The notes below the pieces were generated by a model. It was not told where the DNA came from and made no database searches. It saw only the letters and a list, made by a program, of their open reading frames with translations. Position numbers and translations under genes: made by a program. This document shows positions 1 through 10,377 of a DNA stretch of 63,326 bases, piece by piece (the first letter of the stretch is position 1; every line of letters starts with the position of its first letter). The stretch comes from an uncultured Bacilli bacterium (GTDB taxonomy: Bacteria; Bacillota_I; Bacilli_A; RFN20; CAG-449), in the NCBI GenBank assembly GCA_947595215.1, contig CANQEO010000006.1, positions 1-63,326 of the forward strand. Direction: 5' to 3'.

Positions 1-106
1 TAATATTTTTTATTTTTTCAACTCATCTTTGAGTTCTTTTTTGTCTTTTTCATTAAAATACAATTTCCTAGTTAAAATAAAAAGTGGATTAAATCCACTT
101 TTTTAA

Positions 107-418
107 TTAATAAGTTTTCTTTCTAATTTTGCCGTCTCTTTTATGAATGGTGTGAGTTCCGTCATTTTTTTCGGCAAGATCTTTTGCGTAATCAATCGCT
201 TCTGCCTGAGTATCAAATAATTTGATAGCCTTTTCGCCACCAGCAAACTTTACTTGCCATTTTCCATCTTTTTCACGATGGGAGATGTGATAATTTTTTT
301 TAGGTGTTTTTTCTGCTACTTTAACTGCCATTTGTTTAACCTCTCTCTTCTTGGTGATATCTTCGTTAGGAGTAGACTTTGATTCTGTTACATTGATTTT
401 TCCATTTTTATTATTCAT
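107..418 (-). CDS. DUF2188-domain protein
   Basis: ORF; C-terminal HISHREKDGKWQVKFAGGEKAIKLFDTQAEAIDYAKDLAEKN matches the DUF2188 pattern; start moved to MNNKNG because an AACCTCCT (reverse-complement SD) lies just upstream. Confidence 0.75.
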   Translation of the reverse strand: MNNKNGKINVTESKSTPNEDITKKREVKQMAVKVAEKTPKKNYHISHREKDGKWQVKFAGGEKAIKLFDTQAEAIDYAKDLAEKNDGTHTIHKRDGKIRKKTY

Positions 419-763
419 ATAACCTCCTACTTCAACAATATATATCACTCTTTTAATATAGAACAAATTTGTAGCTTTTTAAAGTCTTAATTTTAATAAA
501 AATGCTACGATTCGACATGAAAAAAATTTTGTAAAATACCGAATGTAGATATAATATATAAGTCGATAATTTTATCAATTTTAAATAGCAATACGTTAAC
601 AATATATATTTAATACGATTATATCACTCCTTTATTATATATCTAAGGAATATATTTTTTTCTCAGTTTGATTGTGTACAAAAATTATGAATCAGTCGAT
701 ATAGTAGTTGATTTTGTATTTGCATAATTTATCAACAATAAAAATAAGGTGAATTTAATCACC

Positions 764-1330
764 TTATTTTTTATCTTTATATTCTCTCATGTAAACATCA
801 TACATTTCTTTAAATCTATTGAAATGTACAACTTCTCTTTGCCTTAAGAAAAGCAATGGTCTAATGACATCTACATCAGTAGCCAAATCAATTAAATGTT
901 CATAAGTGGCACGCGCTTTTTCTTCAGCTGCCATATCTTCTGATAAATCGGCAATATAATCACCAGTTGCTCCAATACCGGTCACTGAGAAATCTTGTCC
1001 ATTAGCATCCGTTGCAAACATCTCGATACCATGAGTTGCATATGAGCCACCTAAACCTCCAGCTTCCATTTCTTCCGGTGTTGCTCCTTTAGTCAATTGG
1101 AATACCATGGTACAAATCATCTCAACATGTCCTAATTCTTCAGTACCGATATCACTTAATAAAGTTTTACCTCTTTCATCGGGCATTGTGTAACGTTGAT
1201 TCAAGTATCGAATCGCTGCGCCTAATTCACCATATGGACCACCATACTGAGTTAAAATATATTTAGCCATTCTCACGTCTTTACGCTTAATATCTATTGG
1301 ATATTGAGTTCTCTTTTGATAGACAAACAT
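764..1330 (-). CDS. cotJC: Spore-coat-type manganese catalase CotJC
   Basis: ORF; ferritin-like E...H motifs (GTEELGHVEMI, EEKARATYEHL, REVVHFNRFKE), CotJC-like. Confidence 0.85.
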   Translation of the reverse strand: MFVYQKRTQYPIDIKRKDVRMAKYILTQYGGPYGELGAAIRYLNQRYTMPDERGKTLLSDIGTEELGHVEMICTMVFQLTKGATPEEMEAGGLGGSYATHGIEMFATDANGQDFSVTGIGATGDYIADLSEDMAAEEKARATYEHLIDLATDVDVIRPLLFLRQREVVHFNRFKEMYDVYMREYKDKK

Positions 1331-1342
1331 AATTCTTCCTCC

Positions 1343-1795
1343 TTAAATTCTTGTAACCCAAACGCTTGGAGTTAGCACCCACGAGAAGGTGCCATTTACA
1401 TCTTTCGCACTTGAAGCCATTAAGGCATCATATTTTGAATTATATTCAGTTATAAGTTCATTTGCCTTTTTATTGTATTCTAGGAAAAGATCAAGAACTC
1501 GTTTATCATTAGGATAAACATCTAAATATAGTTTTAAATCGTGAGCAGCACCTGAATAGGCATCGATATTTAATAACAACATTTGTTGTTCATTTTTAGA
1601 CTCTAATTTACCTGGCATATAATTTTTATAGCCTTGATATTGATTCTTAAAAATATTTCCTTTTTCTAATGCCTCATCGGGACTAAATAAATCCTTGCTC
1701 ATCGGATCATATTTAACTGTTTCATGGTTTCTCATTTCTGGTTCAAGAGGATATGTCGGAACAAAAAATAAGGGACCATAGTTTGAGTAATACAT
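1343..1795 (-). CDS. Fused CotJA-CotJB-like spore coat protein
   Basis: N-terminal CotJA-like FSPDEALEKGNIFKNQYQGY followed by CotJB-like LLLNIDAYSGAAHDLKLYLDVYPNDKRVLDLFLEYN; directly upstream of cotJC. Confidence 0.7.
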   Translation of the reverse strand: MYYSNYGPLFFVPTYPLEPEMRNHETVKYDPMSKDLFSPDEALEKGNIFKNQYQGYKNYMPGKLESKNEQQMLLLNIDAYSGAAHDLKLYLDVYPNDKRVLDLFLEYNKKANELITEYNSKYDALMASSAKDVNGTFSWVLTPSVWVTRI

Positions 1796-1965
1796 ACTTT
1801 TACCTCCTAAAGTAATGTATGTAAGTTAGTTAATTTTACCTAATAAAAACGCCTATATTACATTTATATTAAAAATGAAAAATCAGTCAAAAATCTTAAC
1901 CATTACCTAATTAGATTATTCAATGTATTTTAAGCTTTATTTAAAAACTTTTGAATATTATATTC

Positions 1966-2709
1966 TTAATGCAATTCAAAGTAAATTGCAACTTCCTCGT
2001 CATTGCAAATTCTGGATTTTTGTATTTTAAAATGATCTAAAATATAATCCATCATCTTTTCATAATATATCGCCTCTAATGGATGAGGGCGTTTTCTTTG
2101 ATAATACGGAATAAATAAGTCATTACGAGTTGGATCAAAATAGCAACGCATTGTTCCTTCCTTTAATAGACTATCATCACCTTCAAGAAAAATACGAACA
2201 TCAGCTGCCTCTTTATCTTTTATATAAATAATTTCGACTTTGAAGCGACCATATTTACATTGATCTCTAAATTGATTTTTCATAATCATAAATGTCTTAC
2301 AATCAAATTCAGTAAAACGATACATCTCTATCAGAAATTCGTAAGTATTTTTAGCTTCCGCCACACAAAACTGATTGTTTCTAACCTTTTTATGAGAAAG
2401 ATTATTTACTAGATCACTCCACGTCAGATTTTCAAAGTGATAACGTATAAAATTTACTTCTCTTAAATTTAACTTTGCTCGCACACAAAAATAAAAACCA
2501 TAATTAAAAGAAAGAAAGTTTAAAAATATTAATATAAATAATGTCTGGAGTTCCTTAATTAACGCGCATAAAATAATTGTTAGCGGAAGCACAAAAAAAA
2601 CAGTCGCCGTAGAGATATATAAAAATATCTTCTCGACCAAAATATATTTTTTGTAACGTTTTAATTCATAGTTTTCATCATTTTTACTTCTCATTATCAT
2701 CAATTCCAA
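1966..2709 (-). CDS. Membrane protein of unknown function
   Basis: ORF with hydrophobic segments near N-terminus. Confidence 0.6.
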   Translation of the reverse strand: MELMIMRSKNDENYELKRYKKYILVEKIFLYISTATVFFVLPLTIILCALIKELQTLFILIFLNFLSFNYGFYFCVRAKLNLREVNFIRYHFENLTWSDLVNNLSHKKVRNNQFCVAEAKNTYEFLIEMYRFTEFDCKTFMIMKNQFRDQCKYGRFKVEIIYIKDKEAADVRIFLEGDDSLLKEGTMRCYFDPTRNDLFIPYYQRKRPHPLEAIYYEKMMDYILDHFKIQKSRICNDEEVAIYFELH

Positions 2710-2864
2710 TAAATATTTTATAAACTAATTATAAGTAATTAAACATAACGAAACAAGTTATTAATACTTAGCAATTACCTAAGTCGGTTTCTTGCCTAGT
2801 TGTTAAAGATAATCTATAATATAACTAAGAAATCGGTAAAACTTATTAATACGAGGTGTCTACA

Positions 2865-4184
2865 ATGATAGAAAAATATACACTTTTTGAAAATGACGAA
2901 TCGCAACCTTTGGCCGCTCGTTTACGCCCTAGAAATCTCGATGAGTTCTTCGGACAAAAGCACCTTCTTGGAGAAGGTAAATTGCTACGACGTCTTATTG
3001 AAAATGACAAAGTTGGTTCTATGATTTTTTGGGGACCTCCTGGAGTAGGCAAAACTACACTTGCTCGTATTATCACCAATCACACACATGCTAAATTTAT
3101 AGATTTCTCCGCTGTTACAAGTGGAATTAAAGAAATTAAACAAGTGATGGAACAAGCCGAAGAGAATCGTCTTTTAGGTGAAAAAACAATTTTATTTGTC
3201 GATGAAATCCATCGTTTTAATAAAGCTCAACAAGATGCTTTTTTGCCGTATGTTGAAAAAGGAAGCATAATCTTAATTGGAGCTACCACTGAAAATCCGT
3301 CATTTGAAGTTAATGGTGCGTTGCTTTCACGTTGTAAAGTCTTCGTTTTACAAGCATTGAAAACTGAAGATATGATCGAACTTTTAAAACGCGCATTGAT
3401 TGATGAACGCGGATTTGGTAAACAACAAGTTGAAATATCTCACGAATGTCTTGAAATGATTGCACTCTTTGCAAATGGAGATGCTCGTAATGCTCTTTAC
3501 ACTCTTGAAATGGTCGTCTTAAATGGTGAACTAGATGGTGAAAAAATCATAGTAACTAAAGAGAATATTGAACAATGCACTTTGAAAAAATCCCTTTTAT
3601 ACGATAAAAATGGTGAAGAACATTATAACTTAATCTCCGCATTGCATAAATCGATGAGAAACTCTGATCCTGATGCTGCAGTTTATTGGTTAGCAAGAAT
3701 GTTAGAGGCTGGAGAAGATCCCTTATATGTTGCCAGAAGAATTATTCGTTTTGCAAGCGAAGATGTAGGTCTTGCCGATCCTCGAGCATTAGAAATTGCA
3801 GTTGCCGCCTATGATGCTGCGCACTATCTTGGAATGCCCGAATGTAGCGTTCATTTAACTCAAGCTGTAGTTTATATGTCGATCGCTCCAAAATCAAACG
3901 CACTTTATATGGCCTATGAAAATGCAAAAAAAGATGCTATTTCTATGCTTGCTGAACCGGTACCATTAGTGATAAGAAATGCTCCAACAAAATTAATGGA
4001 AGAATTAAATTATGGTAAAGGTTATAAATACGCGCATGATACTAAAGAGAAATTAACTAACATGCAATGTCTTCCAAACTCACTTTCAGGTAAAGAATAT
4101 TATCATCCTACTGAACAAGGTTTAGAGCAACGTTTCAAATCACGTTTAGAAGAAATAAAAGATTGGAAAAAGAAACATAGTTAG
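2865..4184 (+). CDS. rarA: Replication-associated recombination protein A (RarA/MgsA AAA ATPase)
   Basis: Walker A GPPGVGKTTLA, Walker B FVDEIHRFNK, RarA C-terminal region; ATG 2865 preferred over GTG 2856 because GAGG is at 2853-2856. Confidence 0.93.
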   Translation: MIEKYTLFENDESQPLAARLRPRNLDEFFGQKHLLGEGKLLRRLIENDKVGSMIFWGPPGVGKTTLARIITNHTHAKFIDFSAVTSGIKEIKQVMEQAEENRLLGEKTILFVDEIHRFNKAQQDAFLPYVEKGSIILIGATTENPSFEVNGALLSRCKVFVLQALKTEDMIELLKRALIDERGFGKQQVEISHECLEMIALFANGDARNALYTLEMVVLNGELDGEKIIVTKENIEQCTLKKSLLYDKNGEEHYNLISALHKSMRNSDPDAAVYWLARMLEAGEDPLYVARRIIRFASEDVGLADPRALEIAVAAYDAAHYLGMPECSVHLTQAVVYMSIAPKSNALYMAYENAKKDAISMLAEPVPLVIRNAPTKLMEELNYGKGYKYAHDTKEKLTNMQCLPNSLSGKEYYHPTEQGLEQRFKSRLEEIKDWKKKHS

Positions 4185-4185
4185 T

Positions 4186-4219
4186 AAAAAAGTAGAAGCC
4201 TATAAACTTCTACTTTTTT
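4186..4219 (+). terminator. Intrinsic terminator after rarA
   Basis: AAAAAAGTAGAAG / CTTCTACTTTTTT hairpin. Confidence 0.8.
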
Positions 4220-4227
4220 ATAAATTA

Positions 4228-4413
4228 TTAATCCTTTTTACTTTTCTTTCTTTTTTTAACAGCTTCAGTAAGTAAACATTCAATCTGACCATTAATAGAA
4301 CGAAAGTCATCATCAGCCCAAGAAGCTATCTCATCCCATAGTTTTTGTGGTAAACGCAACAATATTGGTTTTTTATTATCCGGGTTTTTACTCATCTTAA
4401 TAGATTGAGCCAC
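4228..4413 (-). CDS. Small Arc/ribbon-helix-helix type protein
   Basis: KKPILLRLPQKLWDEIASWADDDFRSINGQIECLLTEAVKK. Confidence 0.7.
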   Translation of the reverse strand: MAQSIKMSKNPDNKKPILLRLPQKLWDEIASWADDDFRSINGQIECLLTEAVKKRKKSKKD

Positions 4414-5404
4414 TATTGACTATCGGCTGAGCGTCTTTATTACCACAGAGAACTACCATCAAATTACTGACCATTTGTGCTTTTCTTTCATCATCTAATT
4501 CGACAATGTTATTTTCACTTAGTTTTTTTAGAGCCATCTCAACCATACTTACGGCGCCTTCAACAATTTTTTGACGAGCATCGATAATCGCTTTAGCCTG
4601 TTGTCTTTGAAGCATTGCTGCCGCAATTTCAGGAGCGTAAGCTAAGTGAGAAATTCGTGCTTCCATAATTTCAATACCAGCGACCTCAACACGACTTTGT
4701 AATTCTTTTTTTAGTTCCTCAGAAATTTCTTGAGAGCTACCTCTTAATGATTTTTCATCACCTTGCTCGGAGATATCATAAGGATAGCATCTTGCTACTT
4801 GTCTAATCGCTGAATCAGTTTGAGTTGAAACAAAGTCAACATAATTATCAACGTTGAAAATCGCTTTTGCAGTATTAATAACACGCCATATAACTACCAC
4901 ACCAATCTCAATTGGATTACCTTCTTGATCATTAACTTTTTGTTTTCCATTAACTAAGGTCATTGCCTTAAGAGAAATTTTGCGGCGGCTAGCAGCAAAA
5001 CGTGGATTTTTGTTTGTTTTAACCGGATTTGGGTTTAATAAATCTTCAATTTGAGCTACATCAACATTAGGTGAAATGCTGGTACAAAATGGATTAACAT
5101 AGAAAAACCCTTCTTTATTAATTGTGCCATAATACTTACCAAACAAAGTAAGAACCATAGCTTCATTAGGATTGATAATCTTAAAGCCTTTTAAAATAAT
5201 GAAACTAAAACAATAAATAAATAACAAGACTATCATGCTAATTCCACAGATATTTTGAATCAAAACTGAATTATTTTCAGATAGACACATAGCACATACA
5301 ATAATTGCTGCTAATAAAATTATGTTTAAAGCAATATAGACAAATAACATCGTCCATCCTTTTTTGGGTTCGATAACTTTTTCCTCATAAATTTCTTTAT
5401 TCAT
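4397..5404 (-). CDS. SPFH/Band 7 (prohibitin-like) membrane protein
   Basis: TM segments then PNEAMVLTLFGKYYGTI...GFFYVNPF and EIMEARISHLAYAPEIAAAMLQRQQAKAIIDARQKIVEGAV. Confidence 0.88.
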   Translation of the reverse strand: MNKEIYEEKVIEPKKGWTMLFVYIALNIILLAAIIVCAMCLSENNSVLIQNICGISMIVLLFIYCFSFIILKGFKIINPNEAMVLTLFGKYYGTINKEGFFYVNPFCTSISPNVDVAQIEDLLNPNPVKTNKNPRFAASRRKISLKAMTLVNGKQKVNDQEGNPIEIGVVVIWRVINTAKAIFNVDNYVDFVSTQTDSAIRQVARCYPYDISEQGDEKSLRGSSQEISEELKKELQSRVEVAGIEIMEARISHLAYAPEIAAAMLQRQQAKAIIDARQKIVEGAVSMVEMALKKLSENNIVELDDERKAQMVSNLMVVLCGNKDAQPIVNSGSIY

Positions 5405-5505
5405 TTTAAATACCTCCTTAATATCATTTTGATATCTAAATAATATAATAAATTCAACAATGTTATTTTGTCAACTATTTGTAAAAAAATACGATCTAAG
5501 CCGTA

Positions 5506-7119
5506 TTAATTTTGATATTTTTTATCATTCTCTTGCTGCAAAGTAAGATAATCGACCTTTCCAATCATCGTTAATGGTAATTTATCTTTAAATTCTATCT
5601 CTTTTGGAACTGCCCACTTAATTAGATTTGCTTTACATGCTTTAAGGATTTCGTCTTTGAGGCATTCAGTATCTTCTCTTGTTGTAACAACATATAGTTT
5701 AACAGCGCTTGATAACCGCGGATCTGGTATTTCAATTGCCGAGCAATATGATACACCTTCAACTTTAGAAACTATACTTTCGATTTCAGTAGGATAAACA
5801 GCAACACCACTTACTTTTATAATTCTCTTTTTGCGTTGCTTAAAATATATGAATTGATCTTGATCCATATAACCGATATCACCAGTATGTACATATCCAT
5901 CTTTCATAACTGCATCGGTAATCTCTTTTTCATTTAGATAACCCATCATTAAGGTTGGCCCTTTAACACAAATTTCTCCGAGTTCTCCACAAGGAACTTC
6001 ATTTCCTTTTTCATCGAGAATTTTGCATTCCATACCCTTTATCATTTTTCCGACTGAACCGATACGATTTTCTTCTAGTGTATTAACTGCGCATACAGTA
6101 ATTGTTTCTGTTAAGCCATAACCTTCCATCATCCGGCAAGAAATACCTCTTTTAACCATCACTTCATCAAAACGTTCTTTTAGGCTGATAGGCATTGAAT
6201 CTCCGCCACAAAATACTACTTGTAAATCTTTTAAATTTGGATGGTTAACATATTCTTCAGTTCTTAATAAACTTTCAAATAAAGTCGGAACTCCACATAT
6301 GCAACTAACCTTTGTTTTGTCCATTATTTTTACTAATTCTTTAGGCGAAAACTTTGGCACTAGAATTGAACACATTCCATTAATTAAAGATGCATGAATA
6401 CACATACATAGACCAAAACCATGAAATGTTGGTAGCACCGCAAGCATCCCTTTTCCAAGCAATTCATCGCTTTTAAAAATATCACTTGATTGGGAAGCCA
6501 GATAATTAAAACTATTATTAGAAAGCATAATTGTTTTAGGAAAACCAGTAGTTCCTCCCGAATGAAGGTAAACTGCACATTCATTTCTATCGATCGCTAT
6601 TTCTTTTTTATACTTTCCTTTTATTTGGTCAAATGAATGATAATTAGAAATCGCTTTATGCATTTTTCTATTTTGTAAATGATAAACAAACTTCATATAT
6701 AATGGCAGATAAGAAGAGGCTTTGCAAACGGTGATTTTAGATGCCAAATTACGATACAATTTTTCTTCTTTATATAAAGATTGTTCAAATAAAAATATAT
6801 GTTTAGAATTTGTTTGTTCAACTATTTTAGAGACTTGAAGATATGGAGTAAACGGATGAACCATATTTGCGATTGCACCTAAATAATTCACTGCGTAAAA
6901 AAGAATCACAGTTGAAGGAATATTAGGCAAACATATCATAACTACATCGCCTTTTTTTATATCTAATTCTAATGATAGATATGAAGCAACTCTTTTAATT
7001 TCTTTATCAACAAACCGATAAGAAAAGGTTCTACCCATATAATAAATAACCTGTTGATCAGGATATTTGTTTGCCCATTCATGCATTTCTTCATACATTG
7101 TTTTTTGCATAATAATCAT
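5506..7119 (-). CDS. AMP-binding acyl-CoA synthetase / acyl-adenylating enzyme
   Basis: AVYLHSGGTTGFPKTIMLSN, MEGYGLTETITVCAVN, VHTGDIGYMDQDQFIYFKQRKKRIIKVSG, IGKVDY. Confidence 0.92.
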   Translation of the reverse strand: MIIMQKTMYEEMHEWANKYPDQQVIYYMGRTFSYRFVDKEIKRVASYLSLELDIKKGDVVMICLPNIPSTVILFYAVNYLGAIANMVHPFTPYLQVSKIVEQTNSKHIFLFEQSLYKEEKLYRNLASKITVCKASSYLPLYMKFVYHLQNRKMHKAISNYHSFDQIKGKYKKEIAIDRNECAVYLHSGGTTGFPKTIMLSNNSFNYLASQSSDIFKSDELLGKGMLAVLPTFHGFGLCMCIHASLINGMCSILVPKFSPKELVKIMDKTKVSCICGVPTLFESLLRTEEYVNHPNLKDLQVVFCGGDSMPISLKERFDEVMVKRGISCRMMEGYGLTETITVCAVNTLEENRIGSVGKMIKGMECKILDEKGNEVPCGELGEICVKGPTLMMGYLNEKEITDAVMKDGYVHTGDIGYMDQDQFIYFKQRKKRIIKVSGVAVYPTEIESIVSKVEGVSYCSAIEIPDPRLSSAVKLYVVTTREDTECLKDEILKACKANLIKWAVPKEIEFKDKLPLTMIGKVDYLTLQQENDKKYQN

Positions 7120-7122
7120 CTC

Positions 7123-7962
7123 CTAAAATGGTAAAGGTAAATGTGCGATTAAAGAATAAAGAATAAATACTCCCATTAGCACTATCTGATGACCGAGATA
7201 GAACAAGAGCGAATTACGTCCCACAAAACAAAATGGTCTTTCAACACTAACTCGCTTGATACGTGACTCAACTGTTTTATAGATAAGTCTAGCGACTATA
7301 ATACCTAATAAGAAAAAGCCAAATGATGGAATAAAAGCTAAATAATCAGCGCGTTGATAATCGAAATTTACAATACCTAATGGAAATAATATCACATTTA
7401 ACAAGGTATTGTCATTTTGAATTAACATAGAAGAGTTCATAATAGATAAGGCAATCGATAAAATAAAAGTTAATCCTGCGATAATGCCTAAACATATATT
7501 CGAACGTTTTCGTAGTAAATACCCTAATAATATCGAGATTGCTAATACGTGAATAACATTAAAATCTATGTTTATTCCCATATCGGATCCGGTCATTTCA
7601 ATAATAACATAATTTGCCAAACGAGAAGCAATGGTTATTGCAATTGCAAAAAGTGTAATTCTAATTCCTCGTTTTAAATTATTTCTAGAAAATTTAAAGC
7701 TAACACCAGATAAGAAAACAAAAATAAATACTCCTATTTGACGAAGTATTAATCTAAAAGGAGATTCCCAATAGGCCACGGAAAAATAATATAAGTTATA
7801 AAATGATTTATCCTTGCTTACCCAATACGCTGTAAACAGCATTAAATCATAAAAAAAGTGATCAAACAACATCAAAATAATACAAACTCCACGAATGAAA
7901 TCTATTTCGTGAACCCTTGTTTCAAATTTTGATTGCTTTAGGTTTACTAATTTTTCTTTCAT
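7123..7962 (-). CDS. DUF1624-like multi-TM acyltransferase-family membrane protein
   Basis: HEIDFIRGVCIILMLFDHFFYDLM start, multiple TM helices, LLFYLGHQIVLMG end. Confidence 0.7.
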   Translation of the reverse strand: MKEKLVNLKQSKFETRVHEIDFIRGVCIILMLFDHFFYDLMLFTAYWVSKDKSFYNLYYFSVAYWESPFRLILRQIGVFIFVFLSGVSFKFSRNNLKRGIRITLFAIAITIASRLANYVIIEMTGSDMGINIDFNVIHVLAISILLGYLLRKRSNICLGIIAGLTFILSIALSIMNSSMLIQNDNTLLNVILFPLGIVNFDYQRADYLAFIPSFGFFLLGIIVARLIYKTVESRIKRVSVERPFCFVGRNSLLFYLGHQIVLMGVFILYSLIAHLPLPF

Positions 7963-7977
7963 ATCTTTATCTTCTTT

Positions 7978-9279
7978 TTAACTATTCGGCCAAACTCTAT
8001 GTTCTTTAAACCAATCTGTATCTTTAAGTATAGTCGTATTGTTGCTACCATAAACATTCATTTTACTTCCATCAGAAGAAATTATAATATCTCCATTCAT
8101 TGCTTCGAAACCTTGCTCATTATCACTAACAACCGTAGTCACATAAATTCTTTCAGTCCAAACTGAAACACGATTTATAAAATCTTGAGAAGGGAACATA
8201 TTATTCTCGATTTTTGTATATTCATCACTACCTGCGCAGCAACATACAGTTACAATTTGTGGCTGAATTACTTCTAGAAGGGCTTTGCTTGTCGCGGTAT
8301 AGGATCCATGATGACCAGCTTTGAAAAGCTGTACTTTGGGAAGATTATTATTCTTTATTAATAATTCCTCTCCATCTTCTTCTAAATCTCCAGTCATTAA
8401 ATAATGATTGTCTTTTTGTGTAAATAGGGTGCACACTGAAAAATTATTTTCATTGGATGTTTTGGATGAATCATCACCATAATCATTTTTTAATATTTGC
8501 ATCGTTATAGTGTCAGTTAATTGAAAAATATCTTTAGCTCCATTTTGAGAATTATAACAATCTTTTTGAGTGTAATAAGTTGTGCCTTTTTCTATAAGTT
8601 GATTTCTAAGTTTAACATAGTTATTATACACTTGTGAAGTTGTTCTAGTAACACCAAAGTCAATCAAAGTGTCAATTTGATAAAGTTTAAATATCCCCAG
8701 AGAACTATTAGTTCCTACAAATCCGGCAATATGATCCTGGTGAGCATGTGTAGCAATTACATATTCCAATTTTCCATCTGCAACATATTTATTAAGATAG
8801 TTAGCGATTGTAGAAGCTGATACATTTCTACTTCCAGCATCGATTAATATGTCGATATTGCCGGCTTTGATATAAGTGGAATCACCGGTATATTTATTAC
8901 CTAATTGTAAGAAATGAAACTGGAGATCACCATCAATTATTGAATCTCCTACTTCTCCATGATGATCAGAAGAAAAGATACCTTGACTAGAGTTATATTC
9001 AGATATAGGTGTACTATATAATGCAAAAATATAATCACGACCTAAATATAAACCTACTCCGCATAAGACGATGATAATAAAAAATATCGAAAGAAAAACA
9101 GCAGTACCTTTACCCTTTTTACTAGATACAGTATTAATGGTTTGCTTTCCTAATCGAAGATTTTTTTGATTGCAGTATCTTTCTGCATCTTCTAAGCTAT
9201 CAAATGATTTACTTGGTTTTTTAGCATCAACTTTATAGACCCCATAGCGGCCTGTACTTGTCTTACGCACTTGGAACAT
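7978..9279 (-). CDS. Membrane-anchored ComEC-like metallo-beta-lactamase with N-terminal DUF2188-like domain
   Basis: MFQVRKTSTGRYGVYKV...KSFDSLEDAERYC, one TM, then IDAGSR...VIATHAHQDHIAGF...LFKAGHHGS. Confidence 0.85.
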   Translation of the reverse strand: MFQVRKTSTGRYGVYKVDAKKPSKSFDSLEDAERYCNQKNLRLGKQTINTVSSKKGKGTAVFLSIFFIIIVLCGVGLYLGRDYIFALYSTPISEYNSSQGIFSSDHHGEVGDSIIDGDLQFHFLQLGNKYTGDSTYIKAGNIDILIDAGSRNVSASTIANYLNKYVADGKLEYVIATHAHQDHIAGFVGTNSSLGIFKLYQIDTLIDFGVTRTTSQVYNNYVKLRNQLIEKGTTYYTQKDCYNSQNGAKDIFQLTDTITMQILKNDYGDDSSKTSNENNFSVCTLFTQKDNHYLMTGDLEEDGEELLIKNNNLPKVQLFKAGHHGSYTATSKALLEVIQPQIVTVCCCAGSDEYTKIENNMFPSQDFINRVSVWTERIYVTTVVSDNEQGFEAMNGDIIISSDGSKMNVYGSNNTTILKDTDWFKEHRVWPNS

Positions 9280-9280
9280 A

Positions 9281-10234
9281 TTAGATACCTAACGCTACTA
9301 TATGAGTAGCAAAAAAGAATTTACCGAAAAAGTATTTATTACACGCACTTTCTGTTAAAGTGAGAATTTTACCATTACTAAAGTCGAGATCTTCGCCCAT
9401 CGCCGGTCCATTAAATGATGACTCAAAGTGATCTAAAAATTTTACTGGCGCACCATCTAAAGTCTCATTGCTAAGGCTTGATTCATTTAAATCATAGATG
9501 TAATAAACAGTACTTGCTAGCCCATAAGAAGTTGAAAGAACGATTTTATTGTTATCCGTAATCGCAAAACCTTGCACGCGATCTCTAACCGAAAACACTT
9601 CTTGAGGTGTTTCTAAATCATTTAGAAGATATCTGGTAACAATCGCATAGTGTAATCCTTCTTCAGTTTGATACGGATGATTAGTGATATATTGTCCTCC
9701 ATCATGGAACTCTCCAACATACAAACTGGTATCATCCGTAAAAACGAAAGATGCACTATTATTTACACTAACACCCTCTCCAACATCAACCATGTCACTA
9801 TCTTTATTTAAGACATCCTCAAGCGAAATGACATAAATTTTACTTTCATTACTAAGATAAACTTTATCGTAGCTTGACGCGATACCACCGACGTGACCAG
9901 TAAACTTTTTACCATTTTTAGTCAATTGAACATAACGTGATTCATTTTGTTCATTAGTTATGTAAATGCGACTATTGCTTTTATCATTCATATATCCACT
10001 TGTGAGATAGATTTCGTTTTCTTCCACCGCAGCGATACCTTGAGGAATAAACCCATCATTTAACCCCGGATTTAAGCACATATCGCTTTTAATGGAATAA
10101 TAGTAATCATATATCGCGTATTTTGTAAGATTAAGTCCACTCCATACAACAAATATTAAACACATCAATGAAGCTAATATAATAAGAATTGTTTTAAAAA
10201 ATACTTTGAAAAATTTCTCAAATTTAGATTTCAT
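9281..10234 (-). CDS. Membrane-anchored beta-propeller-like protein, unknown function
   Basis: N-terminal TM, repeated strand-like segments; 1 bp from the downstream MBL gene. Confidence 0.55.
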   Translation of the reverse strand: MKSKFEKFFKVFFKTILIILASLMCLIFVVWSGLNLTKYAIYDYYYSIKSDMCLNPGLNDGFIPQGIAAVEENEIYLTSGYMNDKSNSRIYITNEQNESRYVQLTKNGKKFTGHVGGIASSYDKVYLSNESKIYVISLEDVLNKDSDMVDVGEGVSVNNSASFVFTDDTSLYVGEFHDGGQYITNHPYQTEEGLHYAIVTRYLLNDLETPQEVFSVRDRVQGFAITDNNKIVLSTSYGLASTVYYIYDLNESSLSNETLDGAPVKFLDHFESSFNGPAMGEDLDFSNGKILTLTESACNKYFFGKFFFATHIVALGI

Positions 10235-10377
10235 AATTCATTTCAGCCTTTTCGTTTATTAATTATAGCATAATTTTATTAAAATTTGCTTTAATTTTAA
10301 AAATAAAAGGCTTATTTAAATCTGCTAAAAATATTCTTTCGTTGCTATTGTAAAAAAATAACTAGTATAATAAAAAT

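Noticed and set aside
2846-3079. 77-aa antisense ORF over rarA
   Set aside because: Opposite strand of conserved AAA ATPase coding sequence; no independent support.
3742-3927. 61-aa antisense ORF over rarA
   Set aside because: Shadow ORF on a conserved gene.
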